Assembly: GCA_019096065.1 (NCBI GenBank)
Contig: JAGUCH010000002.1
Coordinates: 8,320,501-8,384,500 of the forward strand
Length of the DNA stretch: 64,000 nt
Direction of reading: 5' to 3'
Source: Paracyclopina nana
Taxonomy: Eukaryota; Arthropoda; Copepoda; Cyclopoida; Cyclopettidae
The notes under the pieces were generated by a model. The model was given only the letters and a program-made list of their open reading frames with translations. It ran no database searches and was not told where the DNA came from. The translations under genes were made by a program, and so were the position numbers. Of the stretch, positions 46,575 through 57,700 are shown one piece after another; position 1 is the stretch's first letter; the number at the start of each line of letters is the position of its first letter.

Positions 46575-47909
46575 CTTCAAATCACATTTTTAATTAGGTG
46601 ACGATCAAAGCATCCTTATATTAGCTTAGGTTCACTCAAGGGACGATTTTCCATGGTAAAAACGACGGCAAGCGCTATTTTTCTTTGTTTGTTTTCATGG
46701 TTGACATTTTTTGCTGCAGCAGCAGCTGATTTGACGAGAAAAAAATAACAGCAAACGAGCGCAACTTTAATAGTCATGCACGAGTCACGCAACCTTTGCT
46801 GCAAACGCCTGGCCTATGTCGAGCATGCTCGAAACGGGCAAGAGAGTGGAAAGCTAGTTGGGAAATATAGAAAGAGGAGAAAAGTCGCGACGACGACAAT
46901 TTTCCAACTAAAGCATGCAATATCAGTATATGAGTTTTGGCGTGGTCTCCCTTTTTCCCAGCGCAATTGTTGGTGGCAAAAGGGACCCATTACAACCAAA
47001 ATACACATTAGGCACATACTACTACGGTCATTTTGTGGCAATGCTGGCTAATACTTTCAGAACAACCACTGCTGTAGCATTACCACCACCAACTTGAGCA
47101 GGCGCCAGGCCTATTCAGATTTATAATTGTATACCATGCATATTTCTTTTTTTCCGACATCGTCATCCATCTGCAGGATAATTGATTTTCGAGCAGGTGG
47201 AAATGTTCGATTAAATGGTTATGCTAAAAGCCTTCCGTGATCGAGTTTGCATGAATAATGAATACACACACACTTTTCAGGCAGGCTGCTTTGAAGTCGT
47301 CTATTTATTGGGACTCAATTAAGCATGAATCGATACGCCATAGCTGCTACAATACGACATACAATATGGCTACATGCTACTTATACAAAAAAATTCGTAT
47401 AGCAAAGCGAGCTCCTTTTGTGTGCGACTCGCTCGCTGCAGCCAAGAACTAATTGAATACAAAAACGGCAATTCCTCTCTTACGAAAATTAGGTTAATAA
47501 TGGCCATAAAGAGTGGGGCTTGCAACTGCAGCATGAGCATAGCTGCTACATGTCGCCAATTCCCCGAAACCACACCCAAAAAATTTGTAGCCGCTGGCCT
47601 GACTGGTGCTGCGCAACTTTCAAAAATTAACATTGACAAATCTGCAATCATTTATTACGTAGTCCATAAAAGCACAGGCAATAAAACTTCCTGCAGCATA
47701 ACAAGGGCCAGAAGAAGGAAGGCCGAAACAACAACGGCAAAAACGAACTGGTAGCGAAAACTCTCTTGAAAAACCAGTAGGAAAAGAAAGGCTGCATGTA
47801 GTAGCACAAAATGTGTGTGTGTAGCAAGTCACCAGGGATTGCAGTTGTTGTTGTTGTATTATCCCTATACTGCTTGCAAGCCGCCGCCGCCGCGGCCACC
47901 ACCACCAAC
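46575..47909. other. Divergent spacer between CUB protein and bZIP gene
   Basis: These genes point away from each other, so both promoters should lie here. I see AT-rich DNA with CCG and CCACCA runs near 47881, which look like 5' UTR of the bZIP gene. No coding exon is supported; the frames at 47374-47922 have no domain. Confidence 0.5.
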
Positions 47910-47957
47910 ATGGCTGAGGCAATGGACGGCACCACCTTGAATACCTTTGAATTGTAA
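47910..47957 (+). other. Small upstream ORF before the bZIP gene
   Basis: ATGGCTGAGG in good context opens a 15-residue frame (MAEAMDGTTLNTFEL) that stops 45 bases before the bZIP ATG at 48003. It could be a uORF that limits translation. A splice from this exon into the bZIP frame is not possible with the local GT/AG pairs I can see. Confidence 0.35.
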
Positions 47958-48002
47958 ATATTTCATTAACAGCAAGCTTTCTAATAGGTGCAGTTCGATT
48001 CT

Positions 48003-48455
48003 ATGCGCTTCCTTAACTACTTAGTTATGGCTGACGATCAGGAGGGCAACACACATCTGCCCCCGGGGCAAGTCACTGGGATGCACTCGGAGAGGCAACA
48101 AGTGATGGCCAACAGCAGCAGGAACTCGGACTACGCAAGGTTTAGGGAGAGTATGTTGCGCTCTCTTGCCCTCGGAGAAGGTGGCCAAATGATGCGGTCC
48201 TCAATGGAAGGGCCAACAACAACAGGACCTGCGGCTGATTACGAGCGACGCAAGAAGAACAATGAGGCTGCCAAACGGTCTCGGGATTCTCGGCGAGCCA
48301 AGGAGGACGAGGTGGCCATCCGTGCAGCCTTTCTGGAACAAGAGAACCTCCAGCTCCGTTGGGAGGCTGCGAGGCTCAAGTCGGAAACCGCTCGTTTGCG
48401 AGCCATTTTGCTGGCCGAAACGAATGTCGCAGCAGCAGCGACCTGCACGTTATGA
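48003..48455 (+). CDS. Small bZIP transcription factor (PAR/giant/CES-2-like)
   Basis: A 150-residue frame from ATG 48003, or 142 residues from ATG 48027, which has the cleaner start MADDQEG. Residues 80 to 105 form a basic region ([20 protein letters not shown]) followed by [14 protein letters not shown], typical of PAR-domain, giant and CES-2 type bZIP factors. The zipper continues with about four heptads ([20 protein letters not shown]). NNEAAKRSR is the DNA-contacting signature. These factors act in the nucleus as dimers in development and circadian output. The PAR domain itself is not present, and the protein is short for the family. The frame before the basic region has no known domain. 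Splice acceptors lie just upstream of either ATG, so further 5' exons are likely. Confidence 0.85.
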   Translation: MRFLNYLVMADDQEGNTHLPPGQVTGMHSERQQVMANSSRNSDYARFRESMLRSLALGEGGQMMRSSMEGPTTTGPAADYERRKKNNEAAKRSRDSRRAKEDEVAIRAAFLEQENLQLRWEAARLKSETARLRAILLAETNVAAAATCTL

Positions 48456-48461
48456 AATAAA
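48456..48461 (+). terminator. Poly(A) signal directly after the bZIP stop
   Basis: AATAAA begins at the first base after TGA (48453-48455). The implied 3' UTR is only a few tens of bases. Confidence 0.5.
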
Positions 48462-51400
48462 GCCCATTCATGTGATGAGTCACGCAACCTCCTCGTTTTG
48501 TCGTCATTGCAGCGCGGCCTCCCTTGGGCTGGCCTTTTCTTCTTCATGGCTGCAGCCACCGTGGTCCCAGGAAACACCGTCGTTTTGTGATCGTCTGAGC
48601 GGCCAAGAACAACAGTGGTGGCAGCGCAGCAGCACGTGCATTCCAGCGAGCTGGCTGCTTTTGTCAGTTGTATAAATAAAGGCCAGCAGCCATCTCGGTA
48701 CGATGGCAGCCTTCATCGAGCGCTCTTGCGAAACGCGCACAGCCACTACTACTGTGTACGTTGTAGTAGTTTATGTAGTAAGTACGACAACGACTGTGTC
48801 GACGACGTCGCCGTTGCTGTCATCGCGTGCAATGGCGGAGAGCTATTGAAGGCAGCAGGAGCTGCAAACGAAGTGGACCTGGCCAACCAATGCCCCCCAC
48901 ATGCACCCTAGGGCCTCTGCGCCTCGCGTAACACTGCGAGAACCGATTTCTTGCATATTTTTCCTCCCCTCAGATAAGGCCGAAGAGCAGCAGGACATTT
49001 AGCCGAGTGGCAACGTTCCTTCCGAGCAGGCTGAGTGAGGGCCCTGATGGCACATCAGAACGACGTTGCTCGGCTGAGCTGCTGCTGGAGCCTTTGTTGG
49101 CCTTTATTCTAGTCCTGGCCGAGGACGAGAGAGGCAACGGCGAGCGCGCGCCAAAAGGCACCGCGACTCGTACGAAGACGACGACGACGACGACGACTTC
49201 GAAGTCGGGCCTCGGACTTGCTTTCGGCGGCTGCTGCGGTCGGTGAGGGCTCGATAGTACAGTAGCGAACCCTCGACATGACGAAGGCCAAAGGCTCTTC
49301 AACATATACACACACACACTCACACACACGCAGCGAGGCTCCTGCATGATAGCCAGTGCCAGTCTGAAGCTCCGGAGGCCATAGAACACATCATCATCCG
49401 GGATAACATTAAGAACAACAACAACGTACAGCATCGAAGTGAGCAGTGTGACGAAGGCCCTGCCGTCCATAATATCGTAGTTTGAGTTGGCCGTCGTCCT
49501 CTTCCATCATCCAAGCCAAAATTGCAGTTGAACAATCAAGAAGCTGATCACGACGCGTCCAATTTCCCTCCTACTCTTAGCACAAGATGTAACAGTTACT
49601 CCTGCTGACGATGGCCGACTCCAACAACTCCAACGTGCCCCAAGTCGTGGAGCGAGGCTCGATAGTTCGACTACCACGTGGTGGCAGACACGAAAGATGA
49701 TTTCGCCACGATTACGAGTGTCGTCGTCTGTGTGCAGATTAACCAAGGCTGAACCGAGCCAATGAAATCCAAAAGGCCAATGTTTGAGGTAAGCCATGAT
49801 TAGCACCTCCTTAGCAAAGGGACAAACTTGGCACGAAGCTCCGCTAATGGCACACACAAAAGAAAACTTTCCACTTTTTCTGCGGCGGCCGATCCTGATG
49901 GATAAATTGGCTGTTTCCCTTTATTGCCGCCGCGCCACGGCCCTTTTTGGCCGCTTTTGCCCGAATTAACTACTGGGAGACAGACAATAATCTGCAAGAG
50001 CAAGAATCGGGAGCTTAGAAAGCAGCTGCTTCAGCGGTGTTAAAGGCCTCTTTAATGTAAATGTGGTCGTTTGCATAATCAGCAGGTTCATTATCGAAAG
50101 GCAGATGATTCATTACATACCACTGCCATGCCACTGCTAAGAGCGAGTGGTGTGTTTGCGCCGAATGAATTGAAACAAATCATGTGCGGTATCAGTGCGT
50201 GTATGTGTGCGGTTCAAGTGATGCAGCAGCATCAGATAATTGGATTTGGAAAAGAAGAGGCAGCAGCAGCAGCAGCACTTGAGTGGTGTTCTTCACGTGC
50301 CACTGCTTCATTCCCTTTATCTTTGGCAGAAAATTGTTTCCTATCGAGGCTCTATACCCGGCGGCCGGGTCCCTATAGCCTCATTTGGCCTCTATCATTT
50401 ATTTATTCACTAGGACTGCTGGCATGCTTTCTCCCCCCACTCCTCCCACTTCGTCTTCCTTTTCTTCCTCAGGCTGGCCTGTTCTTGACGATTAGGCCAC
50501 TGTACGTAGCAATGGCTTTTTTCGTAGCGCCACAATAAATTGCAACTTCCAGCAGCACAACGACTAAGCGACTACTACTAGGCTACGACGGACATGAATA
50601 ATGCAATGAGCAAATCGATAGCATTTTTTCAAACTGTTCTATGCTGCTGCTGCTCAATTTGACTATGGCTTGGACGACCGCATTGCAGTCTGCAATGAGG
50701 GTGTTAGTGCTTTCGAAAACTGTGTTAGTCCATGGTTGTGCATACGAATGCTGGTCGCGGCGTGGTGGTAAAATGCGCAATTGCTACTGAAAGCAGAAGA
50801 AGAAACACCTTGGTTGCCTCTTCAAGACAACTAGCTAGACATGCCATGGAAAAGGTGTTATGCTAAAAAGGCCAGCAGCAGAGCAGGAGCCTTCTTGCCG
50901 CATTACTACTCCTCCGGTGGCGGCCGCCCTAACTTACTTTTTGGCCGCACACATCTGCCGCTCAAGGACTAATCTGGGATCAAACCATCGCCTCTTCGTG
51001 CCAATTGGCAAGAGCACCAGGACGTGATGTACCACAGAATTGACCTTAATGAGCTTTTCTTCCACTCCTTTTTGAACAAAAAGGCCAAAAGGCTAAAAGT
51101 TATGATGACGAGCGAGGAGGACACCACTCGAGATTGTGGGTCGGACATTTCTGGCTGCGAGCCCAGCCAGATTTGCAAACCGACCCTCAGGCCACGAAAA
51201 TGTGATCAGAAAAAATCGTGGCCCCGGGGTGCGCGCGAGCCTGCTTCCACCACTACTGCAAAACATATTGATTGATAGACTCTGAAGGCCGGTCGGCCTT
51301 CAGGAAATGCAGGACGATGTTCTTCTTCTTCAGCGTCTGAGATGATTAATGCTTTCCTTTTAGAGAGATTTATTCTCGGAGCATTTTGTGAAAAAAGTCA

Positions 51401-54400
51401 TTGTCGCGTGACGTCACTTTCCACATTCATGAGATAAATCATTCAGGAAGAGCTGAGTAACTATATCGCGTGACAGTTGCGCAAAAACGAAGGTTGTCGT
51501 CCCATTTGAAGGAGGAGGAGAAGGAAGAAGAAGAACTAGTTGTCGACTTTCTACTCTCATGCATATGATGTAGTAAGAGCATTCCCATGGGAGCCAGATA
51601 AAAAGAGAGAAGAAAGCATATTAGCAAAAATGTGCCGCTTTTCAATCATACTGCTGCTGCTACCTTGTGTGACATACGATTGTCATCACATATGCTAGTT
51701 CCACACTTAGTGGCCGCGCTGATGACCACGCCCAAATTTGCAAATTGTACAGCAATGGCAGCTCTGATGTTTTTATACACCACTGTAACATGAATGGGCT
51801 TGTAGAGCCCTCGTAGCCGCAATCCCAGGCCAGTAACTAGCTACTATTAAGGCGGTTTTCGACCGCTACTTCTGCTGCTGCTGCTACTGCTACTGCCACT
51901 TCTACCACTACACATTTTATACCAAACTGCAATGACTCCGGCAGCTAGTAGCATGGTAGCGTAATACGGCAAGCCTCTTTTTCCCTAGTACATTTTGAGT
52001 CACTGTACGCGATCTTTCAAAGAGGCTGCTGCTGCTGCTGTAAGGGGGGCCGGCAAACAATCCTGTCAACAGCTATCTATGCGAAAGAAGAAGGAAAAAA
52101 ATAGAGTCCTGAGCTTATTCTGAAGGCTGCACAGTGGGCCACGGAGACCCTTATTTCTCCATTTCAGCTAAATTATGAAATCCAGTTTCAAACACTTTTT
52201 TATCTTATAATAGTTCCTATGGGTTCTTGGTGATCAGAAATGGCCATTTAAAAGGCTCTAAATTCAATTCGATTTGTGAATTGAAGATCATTTTTGAGAA
52301 GCATCCCGAATTTGCTAAAAAAAATCTAAGAAAAAAGAAATGTCAAAAAGTGGCTACAAGCTTCTACTGTTCCATTAGAACTATAATTTTTTTGTTGAAG
52401 CCTTTAATTAGAGTTAGTTTAAGTATTTTAGGCCTCAAGAGAACAGGATTTCATTTAAAATAAGTGTCAAAATTGACCCAAAAAGATGACTCTTCTTTAA
52501 AACTAAACCAAATATTAGCAGAACTTAATTTGTCCAAGGTTGTCCAACCTATAACACTGTCAAATTAGAGAAAAAGTAATATGAACAGGGTTGGATTGCA
52601 AAAAAAGTGCGTGGATGTGCGTAAGACTTTGCTAGAAAGAGTTAAAGTTCGAGTTTTACAGTCATTTAGGGGCTTTGCTAATGCACTGCCGATTTGACGA
52701 AAAATCAGAAATGGAGGAAAATGCTTCAACGGGACCCACTGTGGGCTGTTAGCCTCAGCCTTGGCTGCAGTCTCGGCCTCGCTTTTCCAGAGCCTCGAAG
52801 AGCGCCCGCTGCTTTTGACAAGTGCGCAAGCGCACTTCTCCATGGTCCAGAGTGGCCGAAGTGACGCCCTGTGTTTGCTTGGCCTGCTCCTCTTCGGTAG
52901 TCGTAGTGGCCGAAAAAAGGCCACTGCAATCTGCTAAAGCTGGCCTTTTCCCCGAGCCACTGCTATGTATATACTAGTACACTGCCTCGACGACGTTGAC
53001 GACGACGACGACAATGACGACCAAGTCATTGCTGCTGCCACTTTTGCCAATATGTAATGGATGAGCCGCTGCTAAAAATGCACGTTTTGCCCCTTCTTTA
53101 CACTAGCTAGACCAGTATACAGAAAAAGGCTACAGGTTTGGCCTTTATCTGGTTGCGTTGGAGCACAGCTGTGTGTGTGTGTGTACTATGTGTGTGTGCA
53201 GTATACGCCCGATAAACCGATATACCAACAACTAATGCGCTATAGCTGTTGTTCGCTTTGCTTGTAGGATCAAAAATTAACAAGGCACCCTTCCTGTTTG
53301 TTTCAGAAATGAGCTGGAATGAAAATAAGCAGCCCAGAATCAGTCTGCATGCCCCCTTCAGGAAGAGGTAAGCTGTTTGTCAAGCCATAAATAGATGAGA
53401 GGCTCTTCAATGTTCGTAACTTAGTTGCCACATCATTAGGAGCAACATCTCTATATAGTGCTTGTACTACACCACCACCAAGTTGGCCAACATTAGATTG
53501 TGTTTGCTGATGAGGATCAGATGTAGCTCGCTCACAATCCATTTTGACCCGGGCAGCTTTTGAAAATGTTTTCACATCTGCTACCGCCGCTGTGGCTGGC
53601 CCATAAGGGTCACTTCTATCTTGTCTTATGAAAGGAAAGAACAAAAAGAGCACCTGTGCTCCTTCTTTTTACAGCATTTACTTCAAACAGTACACACTGA
53701 GAGAGAGATATATAACAGAAATTCTTGCCTATATGAGGAACTCTTAGTGCTTGGCCATGCATCATCAATATGTTAAGCTCCCTTTATGCCCTCACAAGAG
53801 GGACATATATCATTTTCTTTCTTGCCGCAGCAGAGCTATACGCGTACTATATGCAATCTAGAAGAAGGAGTCGAACTTAATTCTTGCTAGTCCCTGAAGG
53901 GGCACGTCCAGCGAATTTTTTACGGTCACTTGGAGCCACTGCTATATACGTACCATTTAGTATTCAACAAAGATGAGAATGCCAAGAATCGAGTTTCTCA
54001 AGGCTACACAGCATATGGTAGGATTGCTTGAAATTAAAATACTGCCGCTGATCAATTGATTTGACGTGGCTGTGAAAAAAATGCAGCAACGCAGCCATTA
54101 ATGTCCCGTTCATGTGCTCCCAGGAAAATGTACATTGAGAAAAATCTTCTTACACCCATACAGTGCCAAGCTAATGCCAAATATCGAATGGGCTTTTTTG
54201 GGAAGTCATCAAACACAATTTTTGCAATAAAAAAAGTTTTTATCAAACATTTTTAGCAAACTAACCAGAAAAAAGATGATCGTGGTTGTAAATTTTTTGA
54301 TGCAGATGAGATAAAATCGCCATTTCTGCCCAAAAATCACCCCTCTCAGCCTCAAGCAGAGCTGTTGGGCAGTCAGTGATCCGTGTGACATTTTTTGGAC

Positions 54401-54740
54401 CGCTTGCACTCTTTAGTACATGAACAGGACATAAAAGGCTTCTGTGCCCAAATCCGAGTCCTCTGAGACTGCAGTCATTGCTGTTGGAGTCGATTTTGGT
54501 AGAAACCAAGCTCTGGTAAGGCTAGGCAAAAGCGGCGACCTCAGAGGACCGAATACAACAAGGTGTGCTCCATTACAACTGCAGTAAAGTCATGCAAAGG
54601 CTTTATGGCAATATGGCGCTTTACTGCTGTTAACACAGCCGAGATTGAGATCGCACGATGCCGCCAATGCAGGAGATTTGCACCCCTCTCTCTCACTTTT
54701 CAGGTGATAGCGTGACCCGCTGCCACTACTTGTCCCCACC
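48462..54740. other. Simple-repeat-rich region upstream of the sodium channel
   Basis: GC-mixed DNA with many CAG/CTG, GAC and CA runs (for example 49177-49200, 49305-49332, 50264-50278, 52023-52040, 53170-53199). The sodium channel's 5' UTR exons and promoter are probably here. An acceptor (CTCACTTTTCAG) ends at 54704, 36 bases before its ATG. Only one weak coding candidate (53303-53653) stands out. Confidence 0.5.
53303..53653 (-). CDS. Unrecognised possible terminal exon
   Basis: An open frame of up to 116 residues that reads more like protein than its surroundings, for example VVQALYRDVAPNDVATKLRT and LKSLSSIYGLTNSLPLPEGG. It could be the last exon of a minus-strand gene or a gene fragment. 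No domain is recognised and I could not find a partner exon with confidence. Confidence 0.25.
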   Translation of the reverse strand: MLFLFFPFIRQDRSDPYGPATAAVADVKTFSKAARVKMDCERATSDPHQQTQSNVGQLGGGVVQALYRDVAPNDVATKLRTLKSLSSIYGLTNSLPLPEGGMQTDSGLLIFIPAHF

Positions 54741-57700
54741 ATGTCCGAAAACCAGGCAGAAAATGAGTCAGAGAGCAGTCTGCCCACCTTTCGCCCCTTC
54801 ACAAGGGAGGAGCTCGCCATCATCGAGAACAGGATCCAGGAGAAGAAGATGGCCGCAAAGAAAAAGGCGGAGAGGCGGGCTCGCAACATCGCGGTAAGCA
54901 GTTTGCGCAACCAAAAGTTTGATGATGACAGTAGGAGTATTGTCCTCGTTGTCAAAAGTATCCGCCGCTGCTAGCTGCTGTCTTTTATGATCCCACCACC
55001 ACCGCAACGAGCTGATGCTTTCCCAGACTGCAACTCTCTCCCTTTTCAGGAGTTCGGCGACTCCGCTCGAGCCCGTAAGCTTTATGAGCAGGATTCTGAT
55101 GATGATGATGATGAGGAAATCGAGCAAAATCCCAAGCTCGAGCAAGGTATGTAGAAGGGCCGCGCGCTTACATTAGCTTGTTTACTCATAACGCGCTAAT
55201 TGCTCGCAGGAAACGACCTGCCTCGACGCTACGGCGAGTTTCCCCAGGAGCTTGCCAGCACTCCCATCTGTGACATTGATCCCTACTTCCTGGACAAGAA
55301 GACATTCATTGTCATCTCCAAGGGCGGGACAATATTTCGGTTCTCTGCCCAGAAGGCCTTATTCCTCCTGTCTCCGTTCCATCCCATACGTAGGATCGCC
55401 ATACATGTCCTCACCCATCCACTCTTCTCATTTGCCATCATTTGTACCATTCTCGTCAATTGTTACGTCATGATCAAGCCAGACACCGAGTAAGTACAAT
55501 CCCCCCCTACAACAGGTACATTGAAAGGCGGCTAGGGTGATGACAGATTGAGCGGCAGGCTTTATCGAGGCACATCTATATGAATGGGCATTGCATGAGC
55601 GAAATTTCCTGGCCGCCGTGGCCATAAAAGTTGTAGTCTTCCTAGCTGAATGTGCGTGATCAAGACTATGAATGAAGCCTGCATTATTTTCGCCGCCATT
55701 GCTACAACAGCCAGAGAAATTTCAACCAAATTTGCTCCGTATATGGCTTTCCGACATTGCTGCATTGCCACATAGCTACTTCATTTATTAAAAGTCGCCG
55801 ACCACTCGTGTGCGACAGTAATGCTACAACACTCACAAATTCCTTATGCAATATACATGCGCGTGTGTCCTAAGCACATCGGCTTTTGATTGCATAGTGA
55901 TTTCGGTAGGCAATACGTCAAAAGTATGTGCTGCGGAAGATGCCAAATTGCGCACAAAACAACATCCAGAATGTATAGCAGCAGCCGAGTAATTACGAGA
56001 ATTCATAGAGTCGCAGCCAAGAAAAAGAGTTGGATGGGCTTTCTAACGTCCCTGGGACACACACACACACACACACACATACGAAATTACCTCCAAACGA
56101 CGCGTACACACACTGGTGCTCTAACTGCACACAAATAGACAATCCAATCAATAGAGATTTATCCAAAGCAGACTAGGCCATTATCATTTGCTTGACTTGG
56201 GGAACTCCTGCTGAGTCAGACCTTGTCCATCCTCCCTGCTGTTGTTGCTCCTGATGTGGAGAGAGGAAGATCCTGAGATCGCCACAGAAAAAAGTTATGA
56301 CTATACAGCTGCTGCTATATTATAGTGGTTGCTACACGTAAATAGTGTACTGCTTGCAGCATATACGTAGGAATATCTATCATGATGTTGTGCATTGCCA
56401 CTTAGAAGAGGTTTCCTAGCTGCTGTCTACTTTCATATCCCATCATCAGCATTGCAGTGCAATGCATGCGCACATCTTCGTTTTGAGCCCATCATCGTGT
56501 ATTACAGTTACGCGCAACTTTGCTAGCGCATCAAAACGTCTATTGCTACAGCGATCGTCAATGCTGCTTAATTTCAGATCAAGGGTACGGACAACTGCGA
56601 AATCACCTCGTAAGGAACTATTAGAACACGTTTATTAGCCGCAGATCATCTCTATGCTACCATACTACACTAGTTGCAGGCCAGGATTAGCTCTCTAAAG
56701 GTTAAAAATACGGCTGGCGCCGTTGCGACGACCACACAATTGGCCATTATTGAGGACCCTTCTAGTGTAATTGAACACTGGCCGCATTTACTATTATGCA
56801 TCCTTCCCTCCCAAATCGAGAGAAGGAATCCTGGTCTGCATTCACACACATTCACTTCTACTACAATCCTCACTACTGTGTTATAGATACTACTCTGTCC
56901 ATTTTTAGAGGCCACACTACTGCTACTGCTACAACATGATCATTATTAGTCATTGTCCTCTCCATAGTTGCCATGCTGTGTTAAAAAAAAATAATATTAG
57001 CTGAAGAGGCCACGGAGCAGCTTCGCGTACGCCGCTACGTCATGTAGCGCTTACGGTGATGGTGGAGGCTCATGTAGGAGAAGTTAGCACACAGAAAGAG
57101 GGAAGCGGGGCGGCCACACAACATAGACCGATGTTTTTGAATCAATGCATGTTCCAAATCCACCCCGTGTCCCTCTTCCGAGCTCCTCGTAGTAGAGGTT
57201 AGAACGCAAATGAACCGCTCAATGTGTGTGTGTGGAAAGAGAAAGTGAGCTGCTCCGGCCCCTGACAAAAAAAAACAACAACCCAAAAATACCAGCTACT
57301 TAGAGCTGTTATATCCTACTACAACTGCTGGCTAGAGCCGGAGGAGAGGAAAAAGGCTTCAGTCATCCTTTTTTTGTGCTGTGATTGTCCACGTTGTTCC
57401 CAACAAAATCATACTATATACTACTATTTCTAGGTGAGATCACCCCTTTTTGTCTATGCTACTACGTGTCTTAGCTCGGGCCACTTAGAATTATTACAAC
57501 TATTACTGATCGAGTCCTTCTACGTGCTGCTGCTCGCTCTCCCCCTCGAGAGCGGCGTGTCCATCCATTTTAGAGGCCCCATTAGCAACCCCTTAGCTTT
57601 TTCTCCCCAGCCCTTGCTCCCGTCTGAGAGTGACACGAGGCTGCTCTTTCAGGTACACCTCGTCGACAGAAGTGATATTTACTGCCATCTACACGTACGA

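Noticed and set aside
54261-54509. 82-codon frame on minus near the sodium channel start
   Set aside because: Non-ATG start, no domain, and no partner exon could be joined.
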